Origin: Variovorax paradoxus B4
GTDB lineage: Bacteria; Pseudomonadota; Gammaproteobacteria; Burkholderiales; Burkholderiaceae_C
DNA length: 64,000 nt
NCBI RefSeq assembly: GCF_000463015.1
Contig: NC_022247.1
Location: 4,960,001-5,024,000 of the forward strand
Reading direction: 5' to 3'
Below the pieces are notes generated by a model. The model saw only the letters and a list, made by a program, of their open reading frames with translations, did not search any database and was not told where the DNA came from. Shown piece by piece: positions 1 through 8,859 of the stretch. Made by a program: the position numbers and the translations under genes. The number at the start of each line of letters is the position of its first letter. Within the stretch, counting starts at the first letter, position 1.

Positions 1-738
1 GTCGTTGACGGGCGAGACGGTCACGGGCACCGTCACGGTGGTGGTGCCGCCCCTGCCGTCGCTGACGGTCACTTCGAAGCTGTCGGGACCCTCGTAGCCG
101 GGGTTGGGCGTGTAGAGGAACTGGCCGGTGGACGGGTCGACGGTGACGGTGCCGTGCTCGGGGCCCTTGGCGACGGTGAAGTTCAGCGTGTCGCGGTCCG
201 GGTCGGTGGCCTGCACTTGCCCGGAAATGGGCTTGTCCTGCTCGGTGGCGACGGGCTCGGCCTTGCCTTCGGGGCCGCGGTTCTGCGGCGGGAGCAGCGG
301 CGGAATGAAGGCCGGGCCGCCACCGCCGCCGCCGCCACCACCGCTCGCGGCGGCACCGACACCCAGCACGCCGAGCGCACCCAGCAGCCAGCCGGGCACA
401 CCGTCGGGCAGCAGCGCGGCGCCGGCGTCGTTCCATTCGATTTCGGTGAAGTGGAAGTCTTTCCAGGGCGCGGTGTACTGGCCCCACCACTGCACGCCGG
501 CGCCGTCTTCGAGCACGAGGTCGTTGCGGCCGCCGTCAGGGTACTCGGCGAAGAAGCCCCGCACGGCGACTTCCTGGCCGCCCTGCAACACGAGCACCAG
601 GTCGCCGCCGCGACGCTCGAACCTGAGCACGCTCTCGGGCGCGATCTTCAGTGACACGATCGATGGGCGATCCAGAACCAGAGGGGCGTCTGCCGCCGCT
701 TTGCGGGATGCGCCACCAGACTTGTAAACAGCTTCCAT
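1..738 (-). CDS. Large BapA-type adhesin, N-terminal 246 residues only
   Basis: The gene starts at an ATG (complement 736-738) with AAGGA seven bases upstream and reads without a stop to the window edge, so only the N-terminus is present. Residues 1-125 look like the BapA-prefix domain found at the start of giant biofilm adhesins (LKIAPESVLRFER and a Trp-rich YTAPWKDFHFTEIEW stretch). Residues 113-132 are hydrophobic (GWLLGALGVLGVGAAA), followed by a glycine run (133-141). Residues 160-246 form the first Ig/cadherin-like repeat of the tandem-95 kind (DPDRDTLNF, GTVTVDPSTGQFLYTPN, YEGPDSFEVTVSDGRGG, PVNDxx). Family knowledge: such proteins are very long, are usually secreted by a type I system encoded downstream, and act at the cell surface in adhesion. 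Total length cannot be judged here. Confidence 0.88.
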   Translation of the reverse strand, partial: MEAVYKSGGASRKAAADAPLVLDRPSIVSLKIAPESVLRFERRGGDLVLVLQGGQEVAVRGFFAEYPDGGRNDLVLEDGAGVQWWGQYTAPWKDFHFTEIEWNDAGAALLPDGVPGWLLGALGVLGVGAAASGGGGGGGGGPAFIPPLLPPQNRGPEGKAEPVATEQDKPISGQVQATDPDRDTLNFTVAKGPEHGTVTVDPSTGQFLYTPNPGYEGPDSFEVTVSDGRGGTTTVTVPVTVSPVND

Positions 739-1139
739 GATTTGTCCTTGCTTCTTGACTTCAGACCCCGGGGCGCCTTCGTCCTGGACGAACAACCTGG
801 GTCGCACATTGGGGAAATCTCGAGTGCCGGGGCTCTCGAGGACTCGCCGGCAGGACCCGACCGGGGTCACGCGGCTTGCGCTTGCACGAGGCGGGATTCT
901 TGGTGCGGGGGGCGAGCCGGGCTTTTGCCGGAGAGGTCGCCGCTTTTGCCGTATCGGACAACCGTTTACAAAGGTATCCAAACGTCAATTACTTCACACA
1001 AATTGCGAGATAAAGTGGCCAATTCGCCGGTGAGCAAAACCGGAGCAGGCGGGCAATGGTGAGAATGATTACCAGTTAATTTCCTGGTTTCATCGCCTTC
1101 ACCCAGAGAGCGCGGTCCCACGGCCGTGCCCGTTCTTCC
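739..1139. other. Divergent intergenic region, no gene seen
   Basis: About 400 bases separate the adhesin and the first AraC-output response regulator, which are transcribed away from each other. Short open frames here lack coding character. The 980-1090 part is locally AT-richer (AATTACTTCACACAAATTG, AGAATGATTACCAGTTAATT) and is the natural place for both promoters, but no promoter was assigned with confidence. Confidence 0.5.
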
Positions 1140-1973
1140 ATGTCATATTGGTCACCCCCGGAGCCCCGGAGCGTTCATCTTCTGGTGGTCGACGAAGGCG
1201 TCGACGAACTCAAGCCCTTGCTGGAAACGCTGCGGGGCGCCGGCTACCGCATCACCCACGCTTTCGACGCGATGGAGGGCTACCGGCGCGCGACGACACT
1301 GCAGATGGACCTGGTGCTGCTCGACGTGGGTCCGGGCGGCACCGACGGGTTCGCCGCCTGCCGCCTGCTGAAGGCCGACCCGGCCACGGCGGACATTCCG
1401 GTGATCTTCCTGACCTCGTCGGCCGGCCTGGAAGCGCGCTTGACGGGCCTGCGGGCCGGCGCGGTTGACTACATCGTGAAGCCCTTCGATCCGGCCGAGG
1501 GGATGGCCCGGGTCGAAATTCATCTGGCACTGGCCGAATCCCGCAGGTCGCGCATGGCCCCTGCCCCACCATCTGCGGCCCCACCCGAGCGGCCTGCGAC
1601 GAACGGTGACGGCGCGCCAGGCCCGGGCACGGACCGCATGCTCATGCAGGCGGCGGAGCGACTGATCCTCGCCGACCTGCGCCAGGTATCGCCGCTGCGC
1701 GAACTGGCTGCGCGCGTGGGCACGCACGAGAAGCGCTTGTCGCGCGTGTTCAGGGAACTCGCGAACCGCACGGTCTTCGAGTTCGTGCGCGAGGCACGGC
1801 TGCACGAGGCGCACCGCCTGCTGCGCGAATCGGCCATGCGCATCGAGGAGATCGCCGCGGCCGTGGGGTTCTCGAGCGCCGCCAATTTTGCGACGGCATT
1901 TCGCGAGTACTTCAACTGCACGCCGTCCGCCTGCCGCCAGGCCGGCGTGGCCCGCCGCGCCCCCGACGCGTGA
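1140..1973 (+). CDS. Response regulator with AraC-type DNA-binding output
   Basis: The 277-residue protein has an N-terminal receiver domain (about 12-130) and a C-terminal AraC/XylS helix-turn-helix domain (about 175-270). The receiver keeps an acidic pair (D18/E19, where D/D is usual), a phosphoacceptor D62 in LVLLDVGPGG, T92 in VIFLTSS and K114 in YIVKPFDP. The AraC part has LAARVGTHEKRLSRVFRE and the second helix IEEIAAAVGFSSAANFATAFREYF. The start MSYWSPPEP is chosen because the paralogue at 2582-3397 begins with the same MSYW. It presumably regulates transcription on phosphorylation by a sensor kinase; the nearest candidate sensor gene downstream is decayed, so the partner may be the kinase at 4270-6360 or be encoded elsewhere. 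Confidence 0.9.
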   Translation: MSYWSPPEPRSVHLLVVDEGVDELKPLLETLRGAGYRITHAFDAMEGYRRATTLQMDLVLLDVGPGGTDGFAACRLLKADPATADIPVIFLTSSAGLEARLTGLRAGAVDYIVKPFDPAEGMARVEIHLALAESRRSRMAPAPPSAAPPERPATNGDGAPGPGTDRMLMQAAERLILADLRQVSPLRELAARVGTHEKRLSRVFRELANRTVFEFVREARLHEAHRLLRESAMRIEEIAAAVGFSSAANFATAFREYFNCTPSACRQAGVARRAPDA

Positions 1974-1989
1974 CGCGCCCGCTGCGCGC

Positions 1990-2495
1990 ACACCCCGACG
2001 GGCAAGCGGCCTGCTGCCGGGCTTGACGCTGGGCCTGGGGGTCTGCGCTGCCGGCGCAGCGGAAGCGGTCAAGGCGAGCGCGCTCGGCCGGGGCGAGGTT
2101 GTCGTCGAACGGACCGCCGAAGTGCTGGAGGACCCCACGGCCCGCCCCTCGGCCAGCGCGGCGCGCGCCTTGCCGACCGGTGGCGCGAACGGGTTCGCGC
2201 CCGCCAGGCCAGCGGGTGCGGGGATCCCCGGCAGCGGCGGTCTGGCTGCGCCTGTGGCTGGTCAACGACGCACAGGAGGTGCGCACCGCGCGGCTCGGGC
2301 TCGACGTGACGTGGCTGCCGCATGTCGACTTTCATTCGCTGCGCACGCGCGACGGGCAAGCCGCGTGGGACGCACACGCAGGCCGGCGTGTCCGACCCGA
2401 CGGATGTTGCGCACCGCTGCGGTCGCATTCCGCCGCTGCCGATCGACCTGCCGCCGGGGCGCCTGTACAGCCATTGCGTGTGATGCGCACGGGCC
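1990..2495 (+). pseudogene. Decayed 7TMR-DISMED2 sensor gene
   Basis: No single frame is intact, but three consecutive frames read like the extracellular domain of a 7TMR-DISM sensor. The first gives a hydrophobic leader and VKASALGRGEVVVERTAEVL (about 2065-2130). The second gives VWLRLWLVNDAQEVRTARL and DVTWLPHVDF (about 2240-2335). The third gives IPPLPIDLPPGRLYSHCV (about 2435-2489) ending in TGA. WLRLWLVND and PPLPIDLPPGR are hallmark positions of this domain, and the intact kinase at 4270-6360 carries the same domain type. The 7TM and kinase parts are missing. It lies between two inverted paralogous response regulators, so it was plausibly their sensor. At least two frameshifts and a 3' deletion are inferred. 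Confidence 0.6.
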
Positions 2496-2581
2496 GGATC
2501 GGGCCGATGATGGCGTTGCGTACCGAGGGGCGTGGCGTCGCATCGAACGCAGCCATGCGCTGCCGAGCGCAACGCCGCTTT

Positions 2582-3397
2582 TCAGGCGGCGCACGCGCAG
2601 TCGCGACCCAGCCGCCGATACGCCGCAGGCGTGCTGCCGAAGCGTTCCTTGAACGCCGTCGTGAAGTTCGCGGCACCCGAGAACCCGATCGCATGCGCCA
2701 CGTCCTCGATGCTGAGCGGCGTCTGGGCGAGCAGATGCTGCGCGCGCGACAGCCGCTCCTCGCGCACGAACTCGAGCACGGTGCGCCCCGTGTGGGCACG
2801 GAACGCCCGCGTCAGCCGCTTCTCGTGCGTGCCCACGCGCGCGGCGAGCGCCGGCAGCGGTGGAATGTTCGCAAGGTCGCTCTCGATGAGCCGCTGCGCA
2901 GCCCTGGCGATCACGCGGTCCAGGTCGTGGGGTGCTTCGTCTCCGGACGCCAGCGGCCTGCGGGGCGCCTCGGCGGCACCGTCGGGCGGTTGCGCGCCGT
3001 GGCGTGCGAGCGCGAGATGGACCGAGATGCGGACCAGCACCTCTTCGGGTTCGAAGGGCTTGAGGATGTAGTCGACGCCGCCCTCTCGCAGACCGGTCAG
3101 CCGCTCCTCGAGCGTCGCACCGGCGGTGAGAAAAATCACCGGGATGTGCGCGGTGGTGGGGTCCGCCTTCAGCAGCCGGCACGCCTCGAAGCCGCTGGTG
3201 GCCCCCAAGTGCGCGTCAAGCAGGATCAAGTCCGGCTGCAGCTCCCCGGCGCGGCGATAGCCTCCGAGCGCGTCGAAGTCAAGGCTGATGCGATGGCCGG
3301 CGCCACGCAGCGCGGCAAGCAGCACCTGGAGTTCCTCGACGTTGTCGTCGATGACCATGATGTGCGCAGGCTTGGAAGATTGGAACCAGTAGGACAT
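2582..3397 (-). CDS. Response regulator with AraC-type output, paralogue of the gene at 1140-1973
   Basis: The 271-residue protein begins MSYWFQSSKPAHIMVIDDN. Its receiver domain has D17/D18, phosphoacceptor D61 (LILLDAHLG), T91 (VIFLTAG) and K113 (YILKPFEPEE). The AraC domain (about 170-265) has LAARVGTHEKRLTRAFRAHT and IEDVAHAIGFSGAANFTTAF. It is closely similar along its whole length to the convergently placed product of 1140-1973, indicating duplication with inversion. The frame is open upstream of the chosen start, but that extension has no family counterpart. The output domain predicts a phosphorylation-controlled transcription factor; targets are unknown. Confidence 0.9.
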   Translation of the reverse strand: MSYWFQSSKPAHIMVIDDNVEELQVLLAALRGAGHRISLDFDALGGYRRAGELQPDLILLDAHLGATSGFEACRLLKADPTTAHIPVIFLTAGATLEERLTGLREGGVDYILKPFEPEEVLVRISVHLALARHGAQPPDGAAEAPRRPLASGDEAPHDLDRVIARAAQRLIESDLANIPPLPALAARVGTHEKRLTRAFRAHTGRTVLEFVREERLSRAQHLLAQTPLSIEDVAHAIGFSGAANFTTAFKERFGSTPAAYRRLGRDCACAA

Positions 3398-3527
3398 GAA
3401 AATGCGGCGCGTTGCGCGTGCCGCATGGTCCAAGCCCCGATCGTTTGTTTCATGCGCCCTTCCTGACCTTTTCTGACGGTTCCTGACCATGTGCCTGGCC
3501 CCTGCGAGCTCGGCAGCCCCGGCAGCG

Positions 3528-4241
3528 TCAGATCGCGAGCACGTACCCTGTGCCGCGCACCGAATGCAGCGGCAGGCGCATGCCGAGCTTCGCGGCCTTG
3601 CGCCGCAGCCGGCTGGCGATCGCATCGATGCGGTGCTCGTCGAAGTCGAACACGTCGCCACCGAGCGCGCGGATCAGGTCGTCGCGGCTCGCCGCCGTGC
3701 CGCGCTGCCCGAAAAGGCAGCCGAGGAAGGCGCGCTCGCTCGTGGTGAGGGCCATCTGCCGGCCTTCGGGGTCGCCCAGGATCCAGTCGCCCTCGAGCAG
3801 GCGCCAGGCGGCGGGTGCGGGCGGCAAGGTCGCTGCGTTCCCCTGCGGTGCGACCGTGAGCCGCCGACCGACGGCGTTCAGCGTCTCCGCCAATTCCAGC
3901 ATGTTCACCGGCTTCACCAGGTAGGCGTCTGCACCTTCGCGCAGCCCCAGCAGCCGGTCTTCGAGCTCGCCCCGCGCGGTCACCAACACCAGGCCGAGCC
4001 GTCGCTGCATTGCGCGCAGATGTGAAACGACCGCGAGGCCGCTCTCGCCTGGCAAGCCGATGTCCACCACCGCGATGTCGCAGGGCTGGACCGCGAACGC
4101 CTTGTAGAACGACGGGGCGTCGCCGAAGCCCTGCGCGTCGAAGCCGAGCTCTCCGAGTGCGAAGACGGTTTCTGCACGGATGTCTTCGTCGTCCTCGATC
4201 ACATGGACGAGAGGACCGGTACGCGGGCTCGGGGATGGCAT
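3528..4241 (-). CDS. OmpR/PhoB-family response regulator
   Basis: The 237-residue protein has a receiver domain (10-120; acidic E16/D17/D18, phosphoacceptor D60 in IAVVDIGLPGESG, T88, K110 in YLVKPVNM) and a winged-helix Trans_reg_C domain (about 145-235; LTTSERAFLGCLF, HRIDAIASRLRRKA, LHSVRGTGYVLAI). It is transcribed divergently from the 7TMR-DISM histidine kinase at 4270, with only 28 bases between the two start codons, so the pair very likely forms one two-component system sharing a compact promoter region. The start MPSPSPRTGPLVHVIED fits the usual short lead-in to the receiver fold. Confidence 0.92.
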   Translation of the reverse strand: MPSPSPRTGPLVHVIEDDEDIRAETVFALGELGFDAQGFGDAPSFYKAFAVQPCDIAVVDIGLPGESGLAVVSHLRAMQRRLGLVLVTARGELEDRLLGLREGADAYLVKPVNMLELAETLNAVGRRLTVAPQGNAATLPPAPAAWRLLEGDWILGDPEGRQMALTTSERAFLGCLFGQRGTAASRDDLIRALGGDVFDFDEHRIDAIASRLRRKAAKLGMRLPLHSVRGTGYVLAI

Positions 4242-4269
4242 GGCGCGGAAAGTATAAAGTCGCGTCCCA

Positions 4270-6360
4270 ATGCGCCTCGACGTCGAAACCACCCGGGCGG
4301 GTCCGGGCCGCCTGCTTGTTCTTCTGTTCCTGCTGCTGTGGTGCTTGGCGATGCCGGCCCGAGCGGTGGTCCTGTCGGCTTCCGATGGCCTCGACAGCGG
4401 CATCCCACTCTCCGGCGACCTGGAGATCCAGCGCGACCCCTCGGGCAGGTGGCGTATCGCCGACGTCGCGCGCGGGGCGCAGCGAAGCGGCTTCGCGCCG
4501 CTCGATGGGCCGGTGGAGGAAGGCTTCAGCCGCGACGCCGTGTGGCTGCGCTTCTCGCTCGCGCGCACGGTCGACGCGCCCGCACGATGGCTGCTGCGCG
4601 TGCGACCGCCGCGCATCCACGAAGCCACCTTGTATGCACCGGACGGGCGCGGCGGCTTCGTCGAGACGCCGCTCGGCGACGCCCGCCCGTTCGCGGCGCG
4701 CGAGATCCCCGACCACAACTTCGTGTTCCCGCTCGACATTTCGACCGAGCCGGCTGTCTATTTCCTGCGGCTGCGCAACGACGGACCCTCGCTGCGGGCC
4801 GAACTGGACCTGTGGCAGCCCGCTGGCTTCGAGCGCGACCGCACGGCCGACTACACCATCATGGGCGTGCTGCTCGGCGCCGTCCTGCTCGCCGTCTGCA
4901 TGAACCTGATCTTCGGGGCCTGGCTGCGGGACGGGCTCTACGCCCACTACGCGCTGTACGTGCTCTGCATCGCGGCGCTGTCGGTCAACCGCCAGGGGTT
5001 CGCAGCGCAGTGGTTCCTCGACGCTCGCCCCGAACGCGTTGCGCAGACGCTGCTGGTCGTCAACTGCTTCTTCAACATGGTGGGTACCGCGTTCATGGCG
5101 CGCATCTTCCAGTTCCGGCGCCATTGGCCGCCCGCGGCACATTTCTTCAACGCGGTCGTGGTGTACAACTTCGTTGCGTTCGTGCTGGCCCTGGCCGGCC
5201 ATCACGCCGCCATCGCCCCCTGGGTCAGCGCGGGCAGCGCCGCGTCCACGCTGTTCGGCGCGGTCTTCGTCTGCTACCTGCTCTTCGTGCGGCGCCAGTT
5301 CCAGTACCTGCTTCCGGCCTCGGCCTTCGCGGTGGGAACGGTGCTGGGGCTCTACGGGCTGTTGAAGCTCTGGCTCGGCGACCAGGTGCCCGGCGCGACG
5401 CCCGATCGCATCTACTGGCTCGGCACCCTGTGCCACCTCGTCCTGCTGAACGTGGCCGTGGCCGATCGGACGCGGCGCGCCGAGCGCGATTACCGCGCCG
5501 AACGCGAGCGCGTGCTCGCAGTGCGGCTGGAAGCTGAACAGGCGCTCGAAGGCACGGTCGTGCGACGCACCGCCGAACTGCAGCAGACCAATGCCGCGCT
5601 GCATGAGGAGATCGCGGCCCGCACCCGTTTGGAGGCCCGGCTGCGTGAGTCGCTCGAGGTCGAGCGCCAGGCGATCGTGCAGCAGCGCGAGTTCGTCTCG
5701 ATGGTGTCGCACGAGTTCCGCACGCCCTTGACAGTGATCGACGGCGCGGCGCAATCGCTCGACATCTCGAAGCTCGGCGGGGAGCCGGTGGTGAAGCAGC
5801 GCACCGAGCGGATCCGGCGCGCCGTGCAGCGCCTGACCATGCTGATCGAGAACATCCTGCTGGCCGACCGCCTCCAGCCCGAGCACCGGATGCTTCGCCT
5901 CGAAGTCGTCGACATGGCGGCGCTCGCGCGTGGCCTGTGCGAGAGCTTCCACTTTCCCGGCGCTTCGCGCCTGTCCATCGACGTGCGCGAACCCCTGCCC
6001 AAGGTGCGCGGCGATCGAGCGCTGCTCGAGATCGCGCTGCAGAACCTGATGCAGAACGCATTGAAGTACTCGCCGCCGGAGCGACCGGTGCATGTCGTGC
6101 TGCGGCACACGGGCGACATCGTGCAGGTCGACGTGATCGACCGCGGACCCGGCGTCGCAATGCCCGACAAGGCCCGCATCTTCGAGAAATATTTCCGCGC
6201 CGAAACGGCGAGCGCAGTGGCCGGCACCGGACTGGGGCTTCACCTGTCGCGCGAGATCGCGAGGCGCCATGGCGGCGACGTGACACTGCACGAAACAGGC
6301 ACCAGCGGGTCGACATTCCGCCTCGCGCTTCCGGCTGCGCCGTCCGAACCAGTCACGTGA
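4270..6360 (+). CDS. 7TMR-DISM sensor histidine kinase
   Basis: The 696-residue membrane kinase has a signal peptide (about 1-35, with LLVLLFLLLWCLAM), a periplasmic 7TMR-DISMED2 domain (about 40-185, WLRFSLARTVDAPARWLLRV), seven transmembrane helices (about 195-400), a coiled-coil linker (about 400-470), a HisKA domain with phospho-acceptor H481 in FVSMVSHEFRTPL, and a HATPase domain with N box N596 (LMQNALKYS), DRGPGV and GTGLGLHLS. Family knowledge: 7TMR-DISM proteins sense small molecules through the periplasmic domain. The divergent OmpR-type regulator at 3528-4241 is the obvious partner. Confidence 0.93.
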   Translation: MRLDVETTRAGPGRLLVLLFLLLWCLAMPARAVVLSASDGLDSGIPLSGDLEIQRDPSGRWRIADVARGAQRSGFAPLDGPVEEGFSRDAVWLRFSLARTVDAPARWLLRVRPPRIHEATLYAPDGRGGFVETPLGDARPFAAREIPDHNFVFPLDISTEPAVYFLRLRNDGPSLRAELDLWQPAGFERDRTADYTIMGVLLGAVLLAVCMNLIFGAWLRDGLYAHYALYVLCIAALSVNRQGFAAQWFLDARPERVAQTLLVVNCFFNMVGTAFMARIFQFRRHWPPAAHFFNAVVVYNFVAFVLALAGHHAAIAPWVSAGSAASTLFGAVFVCYLLFVRRQFQYLLPASAFAVGTVLGLYGLLKLWLGDQVPGATPDRIYWLGTLCHLVLLNVAVADRTRRAERDYRAERERVLAVRLEAEQALEGTVVRRTAELQQTNAALHEEIAARTRLEARLRESLEVERQAIVQQREFVSMVSHEFRTPLTVIDGAAQSLDISKLGGEPVVKQRTERIRRAVQRLTMLIENILLADRLQPEHRMLRLEVVDMAALARGLCESFHFPGASRLSIDVREPLPKVRGDRALLEIALQNLMQNALKYSPPERPVHVVLRHTGDIVQVDVIDRGPGVAMPDKARIFEKYFRAETASAVAGTGLGLHLSREIARRHGGDVTLHETGTSGSTFRLALPAAPSEPVT

Positions 6361-6528
6361 TCCGTCGCACGGCATGCGGGAACGGGAACGAACACGGCCT
6401 GCGCACCGACTGCGGCCTTGGGAAGGGCCAAGCGCCTCGCACAGGCGTTCTCACATCAATGCCTTCCGGCTGTCCGTGCAGCAGGTTCGTGCAGGTACTG
6501 GGGTCAGAGATCGGCGGAATCCAGCAGG

Positions 6529-8844
6529 TCAGTAGTCCAGCCGGACTGTCAGTCCCAGGGTGCGCCGCGTCCCGACCGATGCCACGTAGGCACCGTTCGC
6601 GGTGGCGGCCACGGTCGGGAAATACTTCTTGTCGAGCGCGTTGCGCAACCACAGCGAAATGCTCCAGATTTCATTGCCCCGTGCGACCTTCCAACCGGTG
6701 GCGAGGTTCAGCAGGCCATAGGCCGGGATGCGCGAGTGGACCGACCCGTCGAGCGTGCCGTCCTGTGCGGACCGCCACGCGTACGCCGCTGAAACGAAGT
6801 GCTGGGTGGTGGGGCTCACGGGCCTGCGGTATTCGGCGCCCACGTTGAATGTCCAGCGCGGCGTCCCGGCCACCTGCCGTCCGGTCAGGCTGCAGCGCCC
6901 CTGCGGCACGAACGCGCGTTCCGACGGACAAGGCGCGTCCTCATAGCGTCGATAGCGTGCATCGTTGAAGGCGGCGTTGGCCCACACGGTCAGCCCGCGC
7001 GCCGGTCGCGCAGTGGCATCCAGCTCCAGTCCCCGGCTGCGGAGATCGCCCGCGTTCGTGAGGATCTCGACGTAGTTGCCCGCGCCTGCGCCGGCGGGCA
7101 CGAACATCGACGTCTGGTAGCCGCGCACGCCTGCCAGGAAGGCGCTCAGGTTCAGTGTCAGGCGATCATTCCACAGGCTGCTCTTGACGCCGACGTCCAG
7201 GCTGTCGACACGTTCGGGCCCGATGATCAGCGACGAGGCGCCGAGCGGGCCGGGAGCGGCACCCGGCCCCGCCAGATTGATCCCGCCCGACCGCTCGCCG
7301 TGCGAAAAGCTCGCGTAGCCGATCACGTCGTCATCCAGCCGGTAGCTCGCACCCAGGAGCGCCGACGGGCTGGTCTTCCGGATGGCCAGCGGGCCTGTGT
7401 CGTAGGCACCCAGCACGATCGGACGATTGCGCAGGAACGCGGTGGCAGCGGCACCACCGGTCGAGTCGCCGCGATGGGTGCGCCCGTCCTTGCGCTCCTG
7501 CGTGATGCGCAGGCCGGCCGTGAGGTCGAGCCTGGACGTGGCGTGCCACGTGGCCTGGGAGAAGAGCGCGAAGCTCTCCGTGTCGAGCGCGCCGAAGCTC
7601 ACGGTGCTCGCGTTGGCGAGCACCGGCAAGGACGTTCCCTGCAGAACGATGTCCGCCCGCGGACCGAACACGGTGAATATCTCGTTGCGCATGCGCTGGC
7701 GCATGTAGAACGCGCCCACCACATAGTCGACCGCACCGCCGGTGGGCCCCGCGTAGCGCAGCTCCTGCGAGAACTGCTGCTGGCGCACGCGGGAGCCGCC
7801 GTCGATCAGCACGGGGACATTGAGGTTGTCGTTGGCCGTCGGCACGAACTTCCATGAACGGCCGGCGGTGATGGACGTGACGGTGGCGCCGGACCCGAGC
7901 TTCCAGCTCGCTTCGGCCGACACGCCACCCTGGTCGAGATCGACGCGCTCCACGCCGTCGGTATTGACCGCATAGCGCCGCGGGTCGGTGACGATGCCGG
8001 TGGCGCCGCCGGCCCGTGCGCGGGCCGCCGCCGGTCCGCTTCCCAACGAATAGATGACGCGGGTGCCGTACGTGGAGCGCTCGCGGTGCGCATCGGCGAT
8101 CAGGCGCAGGCTGAAGGCGTCGCCACGGCGCAGCAGCCATTGGCCGCGAATGCCGGATCGATGGCCTCCGTTGACGCTGCCGCCATCGTGGATGTTCTCG
8201 ATGTTGCCGCGTTCATGGGTGCCGTACACCAGCAGCCGGCCCGCCGTCTCTTCCGACAGGGCGCCCGAGAAGATGGCCTGCCCCTGCGCAAGTCCGCGCT
8301 GCCCGATCGAGAGTTGCAGGCTGCGCTCGGTCTCGCGGCTCGGCGCACGCGTGTGCAACGCCAGCACGCCGGCGGTCGTGTTCTTGCCGAAAAGCGTGCC
8401 TTGCGGCCCGCGCAGCAGGTCCACGCGCTCGATGTCGAGCAGGTCGAATGTCGCCATGCCCGCGCGGCCCAGGTAGACGTTGTCGAGGTAGATGCCCGTG
8501 CTGCCCTCGAGGCCGTCGTTCGATGGATTCCTGCCGACGCCGCGCACCGCGATGGCCGATTGCCGCGGATCGCCGAAGGTGATGCTGGTACTCGGCAACC
8601 ATTGCTGCAGGTCTTCGAGCCGCCAGCTTTGCTGCGTCTCGAGGGCCTCGCCATCGATCGAGGTCAGCGGGATCGGAACTTGCTGGGCGGCTTCCGAACG
8701 GCCCCTGGCATCCACGGTGACGGCGGGGAGCGTTTCGCCATCGTCCAAGGGCGTCGGCTGTGCATGGGCCGCCACGGCGAACCCGAGGGCGAGCGCGCTG
8801 ACGGCCAGGGAACGGGCGAGGAGATCGCATGGGCAGAAGGACAT
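6529..8844 (-). CDS. TonB-dependent outer-membrane receptor
   Basis: The 771-residue protein has a signal peptide (about 1-28, ending AVAAHA), a TonB-box-like LPAVTVDARG (about 39-48), a plug domain (about 55-165; VPIPLTSIDGEALET, IAVRGVGRN, GSTGIYLDNVYLGR, DIERVDLLRGPQGTLFGKNT) and a 22-strand-type barrel ending in the aromatic LTVRLDY. The plug motifs GVGRN and LRGPQGTLFG and the absence of an N-terminal signalling extension fit the vitamin B12/sucrose/general TBDR group more than FecA-type siderophore receptors. The substrate cannot be read from sequence and no Fur-like box was recognised upstream. Its 5' side abuts the remnant of another gene within about 20 bases. Confidence 0.92.
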   Translation of the reverse strand: MSFCPCDLLARSLAVSALALGFAVAAHAQPTPLDDGETLPAVTVDARGRSEAAQQVPIPLTSIDGEALETQQSWRLEDLQQWLPSTSITFGDPRQSAIAVRGVGRNPSNDGLEGSTGIYLDNVYLGRAGMATFDLLDIERVDLLRGPQGTLFGKNTTAGVLALHTRAPSRETERSLQLSIGQRGLAQGQAIFSGALSEETAGRLLVYGTHERGNIENIHDGGSVNGGHRSGIRGQWLLRRGDAFSLRLIADAHRERSTYGTRVIYSLGSGPAAARARAGGATGIVTDPRRYAVNTDGVERVDLDQGGVSAEASWKLGSGATVTSITAGRSWKFVPTANDNLNVPVLIDGGSRVRQQQFSQELRYAGPTGGAVDYVVGAFYMRQRMRNEIFTVFGPRADIVLQGTSLPVLANASTVSFGALDTESFALFSQATWHATSRLDLTAGLRITQERKDGRTHRGDSTGGAAATAFLRNRPIVLGAYDTGPLAIRKTSPSALLGASYRLDDDVIGYASFSHGERSGGINLAGPGAAPGPLGASSLIIGPERVDSLDVGVKSSLWNDRLTLNLSAFLAGVRGYQTSMFVPAGAGAGNYVEILTNAGDLRSRGLELDATARPARGLTVWANAAFNDARYRRYEDAPCPSERAFVPQGRCSLTGRQVAGTPRWTFNVGAEYRRPVSPTTQHFVSAAYAWRSAQDGTLDGSVHSRIPAYGLLNLATGWKVARGNEIWSISLWLRNALDKKYFPTVAATANGAYVASVGTRRTLGLTVRLDY

Positions 8845-8859
8845 GCGCGTACTCTAGTA

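Noticed and set aside
3226..6375. A very long open frame antisense to the sensor kinase and regulator
   Set aside because: It is the GC-rich shadow of the kinase gene: composition is His/Arg/Gln-rich, it matches no family, and the kinase on the other strand has clear domains.
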